From assembly GCA_024400125.1 (NCBI GenBank), contig JAKSNG010000013.1, forward strand, positions 1 to 51,312: DNA of 51,312 bases, read 5' to 3'. The notes below the pieces were generated by a model, which did no database searches, was not told the origin of the DNA, and was given only the letters and a program-made list of their open reading frames with translations. The DNA comes from Paludibacteraceae bacterium (lineage in GTDB: Bacteria > Bacteroidota > Bacteroidia > Bacteroidales > Paludibacteraceae). Position 1 is the first letter of the stretch. Every line of letters begins with the position of its first letter. A program made the position numbers and the translations under genes. Of this stretch, positions 16,082 through 25,337 are shown one piece after another.

Positions 16082-17224
16082 TTATTTATTAAGGAGTTGA
16101 CGAGTTTCGGCGTCTGTAGCCACATAATCTTCATACGTTGGTTTAGCAATGAATGGAACTTTCTCCATTGCATTAGCAATAATATCTGACATTTCGAGGA
16201 ATCCGCAGCGTCCTTCTCTGAAAGCTAAATTCACCACTTCATTGGCAGCATTGAGTACGCACGGCATGTTTCCGCCTTTGGCAGTTGCTTCATACGCCAG
16301 TCGCAGATTCGGGAAACGCTCCATATCGGGTTGCTCAAACGTAAGGTTTTGAATAGCAAATAAATCGGCACGCGGGAAGTCACTTGCCACACGTTCGGGG
16401 AAAGTGAGTGCATATTGTATTGGGAGACGCATGTCTGGAGCTCCAAGTTGAGCCTTTATAGCACCATCTCTAAACTGAATACCAGAGTGCACAATCGACT
16501 GCGGATGAATAAGAACTTGTATTTTTTCAGCAGGAATACCAAACAACCATTTGGCTTCAATCACTTCAAAACCTTTGTTCATCATACTGGCAGAGTCGAT
16601 GGTTATTTTTGCTCCCATTTCCCAGTTGGGATGTTTGAGTGCTTGTGCTGCCGTGACGGTCTTCATCTGCTCAAGCGTGAACTGACGGAATGGTCCACCA
16701 GATGCTGTGAGTAGTATTTTTTCTATTTCGTTGCGATCCTCTCCAACCAAAGATTGGAAGATGGCAGAGTGCTCACTATCGACCGGAATGATAGACGAAT
16801 GGTATTGTTGTGCTAATGCACATATCAATTCGCCTGCCACAACGAGCGTTTCTTTATTAGCAAGCGCGATTGTTTTGCTGGCTTTGATGGCTTCAATTGT
16901 GGGGCGCAAACCGGCATAACCGACCATGGCAGCAACCACAATATCGATGCTGTCAAAGGTTACCATTTGTGCAATGGCGTCAGCACCCGCCCACACTTTG
17001 AGAGGGAGGTCTGCGAGTGCTTCTTTGAGTTGCTGATAGCGTGACTCGTCTGCGATGCAGACTACTTCGGGTTGAAACTCACGGGCTTGAGCGATGAGTA
17101 AATCGACGTTGTGATTACCTGAGATGGCATAGACCTCGAAGCGGTCTGGGTTCGTGCGAACGACATCCAATGTTTGAGTACCAATGGAGCCTGTGCTGCC
17201 TAATATGGCTATTTTCTTTTTCAA
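16082..17224 (-). CDS. dxr: 1-deoxy-D-xylulose 5-phosphate reductoisomerase
   Basis: The 380-aa protein has the NADPH loop ILGSTGSIGTQTLDV (residues 7-21), the ALANKETLV segment, PVDSEHSAIFQSL, TASGGPFR and LIHPQSIVH, all signatures of Dxr. It makes methylerythritol phosphate, the committed step of the MEP isoprenoid pathway; ispE at 9.0 kb acts later. The start overlaps the M23 gene stop by 4 nt. Confidence 0.97.
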   Translation of the reverse strand: MKKKIAILGSTGSIGTQTLDVVRTNPDRFEVYAISGNHNVDLLIAQAREFQPEVVCIADESRYQQLKEALADLPLKVWAGADAIAQMVTFDSIDIVVAAMVGYAGLRPTIEAIKASKTIALANKETLVVAGELICALAQQYHSSIIPVDSEHSAIFQSLVGEDRNEIEKILLTASGGPFRQFTLEQMKTVTAAQALKHPNWEMGAKITIDSASMMNKGFEVIEAKWLFGIPAEKIQVLIHPQSIVHSGIQFRDGAIKAQLGAPDMRLPIQYALTFPERVASDFPRADLFAIQNLTFEQPDMERFPNLRLAYEATAKGGNMPCVLNAANEVVNLAFREGRCGFLEMSDIIANAMEKVPFIAKPTYEDYVATDAETRQLLNK

Positions 17225-18048
17225 AATGCAATGACTTCTTCTGGGTTAATAGCTTCTCCATTAGTCCATAGTTCAAAATGGAGCGGTTGTTCAGACGCGA
17301 GTCCAACACTTTCGCCTATTTTGACACGGTTACCAATGGATTTGAGAACTCGTCCAATGTGACTATAGAGCGCGAGGTATTGATTATGCTGTATGAGCAT
17401 CGTGTACGTGTTATCAATCTCGTATTGAACATAGACAATCGTTCCGTCAAGAATAGCGGTTATATTTTCTTTCTCTGGCAACTGTATATCTACGCCATAA
17501 TGCTGTTGCTGCGGTTGAAAAGTGTTGACTATCACGCCGTGAGCAGGGCGGAAAAACGTGAGTGTTGGCGTTGTTTGCTGGATGTCAAATAGTTGCAAGT
17601 TGTCTCGTTCGCGTTCTTCATACTGTGCCATAAAGTCAGCGGTTGCTTGGCTTTTGGCTTCAAGCAGTTCCTCTCGCATGATGATTTGCATAGAGTCGAG
17701 GCTTTGTATGGAGTCTGTTTGTGCCTCACCAGCCATAACATCGCGTACAACGGAAATATAGCGTGTCTGAAGACTGAGCGTATTGGCTAATGAATCCACT
17801 CGAACAGACTCGCTGATGAGTTGTTGACGAATACTCTCTGAATAACCAGGCAAGATATTGCGTATAGGTGTGTAAATGATTAGTACAGAGTATAGTGCTA
17901 ATACCAATACAAAGAAGAACACCAATATCAAGAACACTCCCATTCGACTGAGACGCGTATGCCACGTCTCAGTGAATGTATCTTCGTTCATGATACTCAA
18001 GCGGTACTTGTACCGCAGCTTATCCCAAAATGAACCTTTGTCTCCCAT
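17221..18048 (-). CDS. M23-type peptidase, probably inactive
   Basis: The 275-aa protein has the Bacteroidota M23 layout: a cytoplasmic start (YKYRLSIMNEDTFTETWH), one membrane segment (about 37-60), a helical region, and an M23 fold from about residue 160. The zinc motif HYGVD (183-187) and the YSH motif (228-230) are present. The final HxH motif is not: the usual PHLHFELW reads QPLHFELW (255-261), so one conserved His is replaced by Pro, and the preceding loop is shortened. Active M23 enzymes cut peptidoglycan cross-links. Here an inactive, regulatory, NlpD-like role is plausible. It overlaps fumarase by 1 nt and dxr by 4 nt. Confidence 0.88.
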   Translation of the reverse strand: MGDKGSFWDKLRYKYRLSIMNEDTFTETWHTRLSRMGVFLILVFFFVLVLALYSVLIIYTPIRNILPGYSESIRQQLISESVRVDSLANTLSLQTRYISVVRDVMAGEAQTDSIQSLDSMQIIMREELLEAKSQATADFMAQYEERERDNLQLFDIQQTTPTLTFFRPAHGVIVNTFQPQQQHYGVDIQLPEKENITAILDGTIVYVQYEIDNTYTMLIQHNQYLALYSHIGRVLKSIGNRVKIGESVGLASEQPLHFELWTNGEAINPEEVIAF

Positions 18049-19709
18049 TACTCAAGAATGCTGCAACCTTCGCACGGTTTGAGTTGTTTGAAGAAGTCGT
18101 TACCTTTGTCGTCCACGAGAATGAAAGCTGGGAAGTCCTCGACTTCAATTTTCCAAATAGCTTCCATACCTAATTCGGGGTATTCGACACATTCGATAGA
18201 GCGTATATTCTCTTGTGCTAAGATAGCAGCTGGACCACCAATTGAGCCGAGGTAGAAACCACCATGTTTCTGACAAGCATTGGTGACATCAATGGAGCGG
18301 TTACCTTTAGCGAGCATGATGAGACTTCCTCCGTGGTCTTGGAACTCGTCCACGTATGGGTCCATACGTCCAGCAGTTGTAGGTCCCATCGAGCCACAAG
18401 CCATGCCAGCAGGAGTTTTAGCCGGTCCGGCGTAGTAGATTGGATGATTCTTGAGATATTCGGGCATTGGCTCACCAGCATCAAGACGTGCTTTGATTTT
18501 GGCATGAGCGATGTCACGACCAACGATGATAGTTCCGTTAAGACTCAGACGAGTACCAATCGGGTATTTAGTCAGTTCTTTGCAGACGTTAGCCATTGGC
18601 TGATTGAGGTCGATGCGTACTGCTCCACCCTCGCCTTGTTGACGAAGTTCAGCTGGGATAAGTTCGCCTGGGTTGTTATCCATGCGCTCAATCCAAATAC
18701 CGTCTTTATTGATTTTACATTTGATGTTACGGTCAGCGGAGCAGCTTACACCGAGACCGATTGGGCAACTTGCGCCATGGCGAGGCAGACGAACGACGCG
18801 TACGTCATGCGCCATGTATTTACCGCCGAACTGTGCACCGAGTCCAATCTTGTATGCCTCTTTGAGCAGTTGTTGCTCCAGTTCGACATCACGGAATGCG
18901 CGTCCTGTAGCGTCACCGGTTGTTGGCAGACTATCGTAGTAGTGCGTAGAAGCGAGTTTGACAGTCAGCAAGTTCTTTTCTGCCGATGTGCCGCCAATGA
19001 CGATAGCAATATGATATGGAGGACACGCAGCTGTACCGAGGGATTTCATTTTCTCTACGAGGAAAGGAATGAGTGTTCCTGGGTTTTGGATACGTGCTTT
19101 AGTTTCTTGATAGAGGTAACTCTTGTTAGCGCTACCACCACCTTTGGTGACACAGAGGAAACGATATTCAGCGCCTTCGGAAGCCTCGAGGTCTATTTGT
19201 GCAGGGAGGTTACATTTGGTATTCACCTCCTCATACATAGTAAGAGGGGCATTTTGCGAGTAGCGCAGATTGCATTGTGTGTAGGTATTGAACACACCGA
19301 GCGATAGTGCTTCTTCGTCGCTGTGGAACTTCTGCTGTGCGTTACCCTCTGTCCAAACAGCTTGTCCTTTTTCGCCATGAATGATGGCAGTTCCGGTATC
19401 TTGACAGAGAGGTAATTGTCCTTTAGCAGCCACTTCTGCGTTGCGCAAGAAAGTCAGTGCCACATATTTATCGTTTGCGCTGGCTTCTGGGTCACGTAGG
19501 ATTTTAGCCACTTGTTCGTTATGACTGCGACGGAGCATGAAACTGACATCGTGGAAAGCTTGTTGAGCCATGAGGGCTAAGCCTTCGCGGTCGATTTTAA
19601 GGATTTCGTGTCCTTCGAACTCGCTAACAGACACATAGTCTTTTGTTAGCAGATAATACTCGGTCTCGTCTTTGCCGAGTTGAAACATTGGTGCGTATTT
19701 GAATTCCAT
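18048..19709 (-). CDS. fumA: Class I fumarate hydratase, iron-sulfur type
   Basis: The 553-aa single-chain protein carries [11 protein letters not shown] near residue 100 (cluster ligand region), [28 protein letters not shown], the C-terminal [19 protein letters not shown], and ends in CEGCSILE. It converts fumarate and malate using a 4Fe-4S cluster, in the branched or reductive TCA pathway of anaerobes. The name follows the E. coli FumA/FumB type. The start follows a heptamer array that forms the spacer after pheS. Confidence 0.96.
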   Translation of the reverse strand: MEFKYAPMFQLGKDETEYYLLTKDYVSVSEFEGHEILKIDREGLALMAQQAFHDVSFMLRRSHNEQVAKILRDPEASANDKYVALTFLRNAEVAAKGQLPLCQDTGTAIIHGEKGQAVWTEGNAQQKFHSDEEALSLGVFNTYTQCNLRYSQNAPLTMYEEVNTKCNLPAQIDLEASEGAEYRFLCVTKGGGSANKSYLYQETKARIQNPGTLIPFLVEKMKSLGTAACPPYHIAIVIGGTSAEKNLLTVKLASTHYYDSLPTTGDATGRAFRDVELEQQLLKEAYKIGLGAQFGGKYMAHDVRVVRLPRHGASCPIGLGVSCSADRNIKCKINKDGIWIERMDNNPGELIPAELRQQGEGGAVRIDLNQPMANVCKELTKYPIGTRLSLNGTIIVGRDIAHAKIKARLDAGEPMPEYLKNHPIYYAGPAKTPAGMACGSMGPTTAGRMDPYVDEFQDHGGSLIMLAKGNRSIDVTNACQKHGGFYLGSIGGPAAILAQENIRSIECVEYPELGMEAIWKIEVEDFPAFILVDDKGNDFFKQLKPCEGCSILE

Positions 19710-19713
19710 AATT

Positions 19714-19752
19714 TTAACTTTTGACTTTCTACTTTCGACTTTCGACTTTTTG
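19714..19752 (-). repeat. Heptamer array between pheS and fumarase
   Basis: In sense orientation the units are AGTCGAA, AGTCGAA, AGTAGAA, AGTCAAA, AGTTAAA. They fill the spacer from the pheS stop to just before the fumarase ATG. The same units occur in frame inside btuB (28666-28688 and 28883-28919). Confidence 0.85.
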
Positions 19753-19757
19753 ATTCG

Positions 19758-20804
19758 TCAACAGCTCTCAAATTGTTGCAAGAAGCGGACATCGTTTTCA
19801 GAGAAGAGGCGAAGGTCTTTGACACGATATTTGAGGTTAGCGATACGTTCTACGCCCATACCAAAAGCATATCCGGTATAGACTTTGCTATCAATACCGC
19901 AAGACTCAAGAACGTTAGGATCAACCATACCGCATCCGAGTATCTCTACCCACCCTGTTCCTTTGCAGAACGAACAACCTTTGCCGCCGCATAGGTCACA
20001 ACTTATATCCATCTCTGCCGAAGGTTCGGTAAAGGGGAAGTAAGAAGGACGAAGACGAATCTTTGTATCTGGTCCAAACATCTCTTTGGCGAAGTACAAC
20101 AACGCTTCGCGCAGGTCAGCAAAGCTCACGTTCTTATCGATATACAATCCTTCTACTTGATGGAAGAAACAGTGAGCACGTGCAGAGATAGCTTCGTTAC
20201 GGAAGACACGTCCTGGGCAAAGTACGCGTATAGGCGGCTTTTGCGACGTCATGACGCGCGTTTGAACGCTGGAGGTGTGTGTACGCAGCAAGATGTCAGT
20301 AGGTTTCTGTACGCCTTCTTCTTTTTCAATAAAGAACGTGTCTTGCATGTCGCGCGCAGGATGTTCTGGCGCAAAGTTCAGCAGAGAGAACACATGTTTG
20401 TCGTCCTCTACTTCGGGTCCGTCAGCCACAGTAAAACCGATGCGTGAGAAGATGTCGATTATCTCTTCTCGCACGAGAGACAGCGGGTGTCTTGAACCGA
20501 GCGCGATAGGTTCGGGAGTGCGTGTGAGGTCTTCTTTGGCTACCGTTTGTGCAGCTACCGCATTGGCTATTTGCTCTTTCAGTTCATTGAATCGAGCTTC
20601 AGCGAGTTGTCGTAGTTGGTTAATTGGAGCACCTAAAACGGCTTTTTCCTCTTTAGGCACGGATTTAAATTCGTCGAAAAGAAGAGATATCTCACCCTTC
20701 TTCGATAGATACTTCAGGCGCAGAGCTTCCAATTCGTCTGCATTGGCAGCTTTCATTGCCTCTACTTGCTGCTTGAGCGCAGCTGCTCGTTCTAATATTG
20801 TCAT
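19758..20804 (-). CDS. pheS: Phenylalanine-tRNA ligase alpha subunit
   Basis: The start is set at the ATG 20802-20804 because the family begins with a helical arm (MTILERAAALKQQVEAMK) and the -7 box lies at 20834-20841; the open frame further upstream crosses the promoter. The 348-aa protein has class II synthetase motifs: HPLSLVREEI, GFTVADGPEVE, FRNEAISARAH (motif 2 region) and GMGVERIANLKY (motif 3). With PheT, encoded elsewhere, it charges tRNA-Phe. The middle contains a CDLCGGKGCSFCKGTGW insert, a known feature of many PheS proteins in this phylum. Confidence 0.97.
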   Translation of the reverse strand: MTILERAAALKQQVEAMKAANADELEALRLKYLSKKGEISLLFDEFKSVPKEEKAVLGAPINQLRQLAEARFNELKEQIANAVAAQTVAKEDLTRTPEPIALGSRHPLSLVREEIIDIFSRIGFTVADGPEVEDDKHVFSLLNFAPEHPARDMQDTFFIEKEEGVQKPTDILLRTHTSSVQTRVMTSQKPPIRVLCPGRVFRNEAISARAHCFFHQVEGLYIDKNVSFADLREALLYFAKEMFGPDTKIRLRPSYFPFTEPSAEMDISCDLCGGKGCSFCKGTGWVEILGCGMVDPNVLESCGIDSKVYTGYAFGMGVERIANLKYRVKDLRLFSENDVRFLQQFESC

Positions 20805-20833
20805 ATCCAAAACTTTAATTCGCAAAAATCGCG

Positions 20834-20865
20834 CAAAGGTACAACAAATTTTTGGAATGTGCAAA
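20834..20865 (-). promoter_or_regulatory. Promoter of pheS
   Basis: TTTGCACATTCCAAA lies upstream and TACCTTTG is at 20834-20841, with total span of 32 nt. Confidence 0.85.
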
Positions 20866-20932
20866 TTTTGGTGCAAAAAATATCCTCTTTTTATGAGTAA
20901 ACTCCTAACAGAAGACAAAAACACGTCTATTT

Positions 20933-20956
20933 AGATAGATAAATCTATCTTTTTGC
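20933..20956. other. Short palindrome before tRNA-Gly
   Basis: AGATAGA-TAAA-TCTATCT followed by T5 forms a small hairpin on the plus strand. No plus-strand gene ends here, so a terminator role is unproven; it may insulate the tRNA promoter. Confidence 0.4.
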
Positions 20957-20974
20957 CTAAAAAATGCAAATTTA

Positions 20975-21006
20975 TTTGTGTATTCCAAATTTTTGTTGTA
21001 TATTTG
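20975..21006 (+). promoter_or_regulatory. Promoter of tRNA-Gly and rnpB
   Basis: TTTGTGTATTCCAAA-like upstream element and TATATTTG at 20999-21006. No second promoter is visible before rnpB. Confidence 0.75.
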
Positions 21007-21046
21007 CAGCGGATTTTGAGGGGAAGGGGTATCGAAGAGAGATTTT

Positions 21047-21117
21047 GCGGCTTTAGCACATCGGTAGTGCATCAGCTTCCCAAGCTGAGGAGGCGGGTTC
21101 GACTCCCGTAAGCCGCT
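21047..21117 (+). tRNA. tRNA-Gly(CCC)
   Basis: A cloverleaf can be drawn: acceptor GCGGCTT with AAGCCGC, D-arm GCAC/GTGC, anticodon stem TCAGC/GCTGA with loop TTCCCAA (anticodon CCC), and T-arm around GGTTCGACTCC. The discriminator base is T and CCA is not encoded. Confidence 0.95.
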
Positions 21118-21160
21118 CAAAGTGGGCTAAGGGGAAACCGCAAGCCGAAACTTTGTAATA

Positions 21161-21480
21161 GAGAGCAGACTGGCTGATCGCTAAGTTTAGGAAGAAATCG
21201 CATGCGATTAATCCCCAACTAAGAGGAAAGTCCGGGCAGCATAGAGCACCATAAAGGTTAACGGCCTTCAGGCAGAAATGTTTGGTCACCGCCATAGAGA
21301 CGAGTCGCATAACGCGAGTGGAACGAGCATACTATGGGCTGCAAACTCATGTAAACCAACGTCTGAGACCTGCTCGGTCGAGTTGGAGGGTAGAGCGCGA
21401 GAGAAACGTGCAGTAATGTACGCTCGAGATTAATGATCAGCACCCGAAAGGGCACAGAACCCGGCTTATAAGTCTGCTTA
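21161..21480 (+). ncRNA. rnpB: RNase P RNA, bacterial class A
   Basis: The conserved core GAGGAAAGTCCGGGC is at 21223-21237, and the 3' universal segment ACAGAACCCGGCTTA is at 21454-21468. The ends pair as P1 (AGCAGAC at 21164-21170 with GTCTGCT at 21472-21478). A run of seven T follows and probably ends transcription. It is the catalytic RNA that trims tRNA 5' ends, and it lies 43 nt after tRNA-Gly, likely in the same transcript. Confidence 0.97.
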
Positions 21481-21507
21481 CTTTTTTTGAATACAATATC
21501 TCACTAT

Positions 21508-22812
21508 ATGACTTTTTCTAAAAAACTCTCTGAATTCATCAAATATGACCTATGGAGAAACGATGAGTCCTCCATGAGCGTGCTCAAGCGCACACTCACG
21601 CGCACGCTTAAAACTATTGTGGTAGCTGTACATGGATTTGGAGACCGAAAACTCAATATTCGAGCCAACCACCTCACCTACTCCCTACTCTTTGCGCTCG
21701 TGCCTATTATGGCACTTATTGCTGCCATCGCCAAAGGATTTGGATTTAGTGACCTCATCGACCAACTGCTCGCTAAATATGCCCTCAATTCCAACGAAAT
21801 AATTACTGCCGTTAACGACATCGTCAATCGATACGTCGCCACCTCTAATAACGGACTATTTATTGGTATCGGACTTATTATCCTCATCAGCGCAGCATAC
21901 ATCTTCTTCCGAAATGTCGAACTGGCTTTTAATGAGATATGGAACGTGCAAAATAGCCGTTCTATCACACGACAATCGCTCAATTACATAGCCATATTGT
22001 TCCTCATTCCGGTGCTGGTCATCGTCACATCTGGACTCAGTATTTACTTACACACAACGGCTGAAACGTGGGACTTCTTCCACTTCCTTTCTACGTACCG
22101 AGACGGATTTATCAATTTTGTGCAGTTCATGCTGTTAACTATCGTCTTCACGTGGATGTATATTGCTATACCTAACACACAAGTGCGGTTCAAAAGTGCC
22201 CTCATTCCAGGACTAATAATCGCCCTATTGCTGATGGGTATAGAGGCTTTGTCCGTCTATCTGATGGTACTGATTTCACGTATGAGTATCGTGTATGGCG
22301 CCGTTGCTTTCTTCCCCATCCTACTCATCATCGTCAAGTGGCTTAACCTATTCATCTTGTCAGGTGCAGAACTGTCTTTCGCTATACAAAACAATGCACA
22401 GTTCAATTATCACTACGACCTACAACGGATGTCACGTCGATACAAAGACTTCCTCACAATACGACTGCTGTCTATCATTATTCAACGATTTAATACCGAG
22501 CAAGAGGCACTTACTGCAAACGAATTAGCACAAATCAGTGGTATACCCATTCGACAAACACTTCTTCTACTTTCTCGATTAGAAACCATTGGAATCCTAA
22601 ACAAACTCTATGTCGAAAACAAAGAAGAACAAGCATATCAACCTGCCCACGACTCACACCTTATAACGACTGGCAAGCTATTCAACAGAATAGACCAACA
22701 AGGTGCAGAGAATTTCTTAGACATCAAAGATCCGAACATTGAACAATTGTGGCATACGTTTATTCAACATCGCCAACAACAAAACAACTACGATAACCAA
22801 CCTATCAACTAA
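21508..22812 (+). CDS. YihY/BrkB family membrane protein
   Basis: From the ATG at 21508 the protein has 434 aa; a TTG seven codons upstream sits in the T-run ending rnpB and is unlikely. Six hydrophobic segments lie in residues 50-310, with the family pattern HLTYSLLFALVPIMALIAAIA and YGAVAFFPILLIIVKWLNLFILSGAELSFA. A C-terminal region of about 120 residues looks like a winged-helix (TANELAQISGIPIRQTLLLLSRLETIGIL). Older names linked this family to RNase BN; its real role is unknown. The next gene starts 8 nt later. Confidence 0.92.
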   Translation: MTFSKKLSEFIKYDLWRNDESSMSVLKRTLTRTLKTIVVAVHGFGDRKLNIRANHLTYSLLFALVPIMALIAAIAKGFGFSDLIDQLLAKYALNSNEIITAVNDIVNRYVATSNNGLFIGIGLIILISAAYIFFRNVELAFNEIWNVQNSRSITRQSLNYIAILFLIPVLVIVTSGLSIYLHTTAETWDFFHFLSTYRDGFINFVQFMLLTIVFTWMYIAIPNTQVRFKSALIPGLIIALLLMGIEALSVYLMVLISRMSIVYGAVAFFPILLIIVKWLNLFILSGAELSFAIQNNAQFNYHYDLQRMSRRYKDFLTIRLLSIIIQRFNTEQEALTANELAQISGIPIRQTLLLLSRLETIGILNKLYVENKEEQAYQPAHDSHLITTGKLFNRIDQQGAENFLDIKDPNIEQLWHTFIQHRQQQNNYDNQPIN

Positions 22813-22820
22813 TCACGAAT

Positions 22821-24698
22821 ATGAAAAATGAAATGAATCGTGCCCTTGTGGCTAAGAAAAACATTATCCTAACCTTGCTCCTTGTTCCAGCAGCACTCGC
22901 ATTTGCGGCTCCTCAAGTACAACAAGTTGAACCACTATGTTGGTGGACTGATATGACATGCCCGCTCACCTTGATGCTACACGGCACCGACCTCGCCGAT
23001 GCACAAGTGACAGTCAGTCAGCAAAACGCAAAAGGTCGCTGGATAACACCCACACAAGGACTCGTCGTAACAGGGCAACATAATGCACAATCGCCGAACT
23101 ACCTTTTCGTCGATTTAGATGTTAAGCAAGCCGGCAACTACCGTTTCACACTCACCAAAGGCAATAAACGTACAACAGTCGATTACACGATTCACCCTCG
23201 TCGTGACGGCAGCAGAGAACGACAATCGTTCACTTCGGCAGATGTCATCTATCTGATTATGTCTGACCGTTTTGTGGATGGCGATGAGACCAACAATAGC
23301 ACTAAGAACACGATTGAGAAATGCGATAAGTCCAATGTTAATGGGCGTTGGGGAGGTGACATACAAGGTATCATCGACTCGCTCGATCACATTGCCCAAT
23401 TAGGTGCTACAGCGATTTGGCCGACTCCACTACTCGGTGACAATGAAGCCGAATGGTCGTATCATGGCTACGCATGCTCCGACTACTACCATATCGACCC
23501 ACGCTATGGCACCAACGAACTCTACTGCCAACTCGTCCGCGAAGCACACGCCAAAGGTATCAAGATGCTGATGGATATGGTACCGAACCACTGTGGAGGT
23601 TCACATTGGTGGATGAAAGACCTGCCTTATCAAGACTGGATAAATCAGTTCCCTACTTTCACTCGCACTCCTAATAACTTCACCGCTAACTACGACATCA
23701 ATGCCTCTCAATACGACCGACAACTCTCTAACCGCGGTTGGTTCGACTACCCGATGCCTGACATGAATCTCGAAAACCCCGATTTGCTCAAATACTTCCA
23801 ACAATGGGCTATCTGGTGGATTGAGTATGCCAACCTTGACGGTCTGCGTGTAGATACATATCCGTACATTGAGAAAGTGCCTGGTGCACAATGGTTAAAG
23901 GCTATTCGCGACGAATATCCCAACATCAATATCGTAGGCGAGTGCTGGACACGTCCAACGCCTGCAGTGGCTTATTGGCAATCGGGAACAAAGAACTTTG
24001 ACGGATTTGATTCTAATCTGCCAACAGTCATGGACTTTCCTACAGAAGAAGCTATTCGTCAAGCATTAGAGAATGATGGTAACTTCTACGATGGCGGTTT
24101 GATGCGCGTCTATAATACGCTCACAATGGACTATCTCTACGGAGACGTAAACAACTTGCTACTCTTCGTCGGCAACCACGATATGGACAGATTTGCCGAT
24201 GTTGTCAAAGACGGAGACATGCGTCGTGTACTATTGGGACATATCATGGTGGCAACTATGCGTGGTATCCCACAGATATTTGCTGGAGACGAATACGGCT
24301 GTAAGTCTGCCGATCGCTCCAAAGGCCACTCTACCCTACGTATGCCGCTTCCTGACGAAAGCACGTTGACTGCAGAACAACGTAACTTGTATGACAATAT
24401 CGTCAAGATTTATCGTTTCCGCAAGTCTGAACCAATCATTCATAACGGCAAAACGATGCACTTCATGGCACGCGACAATACATACGGCTATTTCCGCTAC
24501 ACGGATGAGGGAGCCGTGTTTGTTTATATCAATGCTGCCGAAGAAAATCGCACTATTCCGACAGACCATTATGCAGAAATACTGAACAAATATAATCCCA
24601 TCGGAAAAGACATCCTAACTGGCAGCGTCTATGACCTCCGTCGTACAGACATTGTTGTTCCAGCTCTATCTGCAATCGTTGTACGTCTATCTCGCTAA
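22821..24698 (+). CDS. GH13 alpha-amylase / neopullulanase-like enzyme
   Basis: The 625-aa protein has a signal peptide (to about residue 29) and an N-terminal beta-sandwich of cyclomaltodextrinase type (about 35-125). The GH13 barrel follows with DMVPNHCG, GLRVDTYPYIE (catalytic Asp), IVGECWTR (acid Glu) and FVGNHDMDRF. A C-terminal sheet domain ends the protein. It should hydrolyse alpha-1,4-glucans or maltodextrins in the periplasm, as SusA does in Bacteroides, but no other Sus genes are nearby, so I do not name it susA. The HAD gene begins 6 nt downstream. Confidence 0.93.
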   Translation: MKNEMNRALVAKKNIILTLLLVPAALAFAAPQVQQVEPLCWWTDMTCPLTLMLHGTDLADAQVTVSQQNAKGRWITPTQGLVVTGQHNAQSPNYLFVDLDVKQAGNYRFTLTKGNKRTTVDYTIHPRRDGSRERQSFTSADVIYLIMSDRFVDGDETNNSTKNTIEKCDKSNVNGRWGGDIQGIIDSLDHIAQLGATAIWPTPLLGDNEAEWSYHGYACSDYYHIDPRYGTNELYCQLVREAHAKGIKMLMDMVPNHCGGSHWWMKDLPYQDWINQFPTFTRTPNNFTANYDINASQYDRQLSNRGWFDYPMPDMNLENPDLLKYFQQWAIWWIEYANLDGLRVDTYPYIEKVPGAQWLKAIRDEYPNINIVGECWTRPTPAVAYWQSGTKNFDGFDSNLPTVMDFPTEEAIRQALENDGNFYDGGLMRVYNTLTMDYLYGDVNNLLLFVGNHDMDRFADVVKDGDMRRVLLGHIMVATMRGIPQIFAGDEYGCKSADRSKGHSTLRMPLPDESTLTAEQRNLYDNIVKIYRFRKSEPIIHNGKTMHFMARDNTYGYFRYTDEGAVFVYINAAEENRTIPTDHYAEILNKYNPIGKDILTGSVYDLRRTDIVVPALSAIVVRLSR

Positions 24699-24704
24699 TT
24701 CATT

Positions 24705-25337
24705 ATGCAATATAGTAACGTTCTTTTTGACCTCGGCGGCGTCCTAATTGATGTGAATGTTAAGCGCTCAATGGCTGCTTTTGCAGCACTGATTGCCGCC
24801 CCATCACAAGGCGAAATACCTAATACATTAAGCGAATTGGTAACTGCAGAAGGACTATTAGGAGGGCACACATCGCAATTGATTGACCAATATCAAATTG
24901 GAGCTATCTCAACAGACACCTTCATCAACACCATTCTTACACAATGTCGTCCGGAAACCACGCGGCAGCAAGTTATTGATGCCTGGTACGCGATGCTCGG
25001 AGGTATGCGTCCAGAGAAAAAACAACTGCTCAAGGACTTAGAAGCCAACGGCAAAAAGATCTATATTCTATCGAATATCAACGAGTTACACGTGACCTGG
25101 ACACTAAGCCACTGCCCCGAACTGATGGTTGCAGAGCGTCTGTTCTTCTCGAACGAGATTCGTATGTCAAAACCCGACCCACGTTGCTACGAGGTTGTAT
25201 TGCGTGAGACAGGAATCAACCCCGCAGACACAGTCTATGTAGATGATCTTCCTGCAAACATTGAAGCTGGCAAAGCCTTTGGCTTCCAATGCCTCCACGC
25301 CGTTGATGACAGTTGGATGGAGACGTTGTTAGGATAA
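24705..25337 (+). CDS. HAD-superfamily phosphatase
   Basis: The 210-aa protein has HAD motif I as FDLGGVLIDVN (residues 8-18), motif II in ILSNINELH, motif III Lys in RMSKPDPRCYEVV, and motif IV YVDDLPANIEAG. It is of the YihX/epoxide-hydrolase-N-like subfamily with a helical cap, which removes phosphate from small sugars; the substrate is unknown. It follows the GH13 gene by 6 nt and its end overlaps the convergent gene at 25329 by 9 nt. Confidence 0.93.
   Translation: MQYSNVLFDLGGVLIDVNVKRSMAAFAALIAAPSQGEIPNTLSELVTAEGLLGGHTSQLIDQYQIGAISTDTFINTILTQCRPETTRQQVIDAWYAMLGGMRPEKKQLLKDLEANGKKIYILSNINELHVTWTLSHCPELMVAERLFFSNEIRMSKPDPRCYEVVLRETGINPADTVYVDDLPANIEAGKAFGFQCLHAVDDSWMETLLG

Noticed and set aside
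18264..19307. 347-codon frame opposite fumarase
   Set aside because: It is a long shadow frame caused by codon bias in a highly conserved gene; no promoter and no family resemblance.
20275..20934. 219-codon frame opposite pheS
   Set aside because: Shadow of pheS; Ser/Arg-rich and covers the pheS promoter.
21487..21507. TTG start for the YihY/BrkB gene
   Set aside because: It lies in the T-run that ends rnpB; the ATG at 21508 is better.
22821..24698. Starch utilisation (sus) locus
   Set aside because: The GH13 enzyme is SusA-like, but no SusC/SusD pair or regulator is present nearby.
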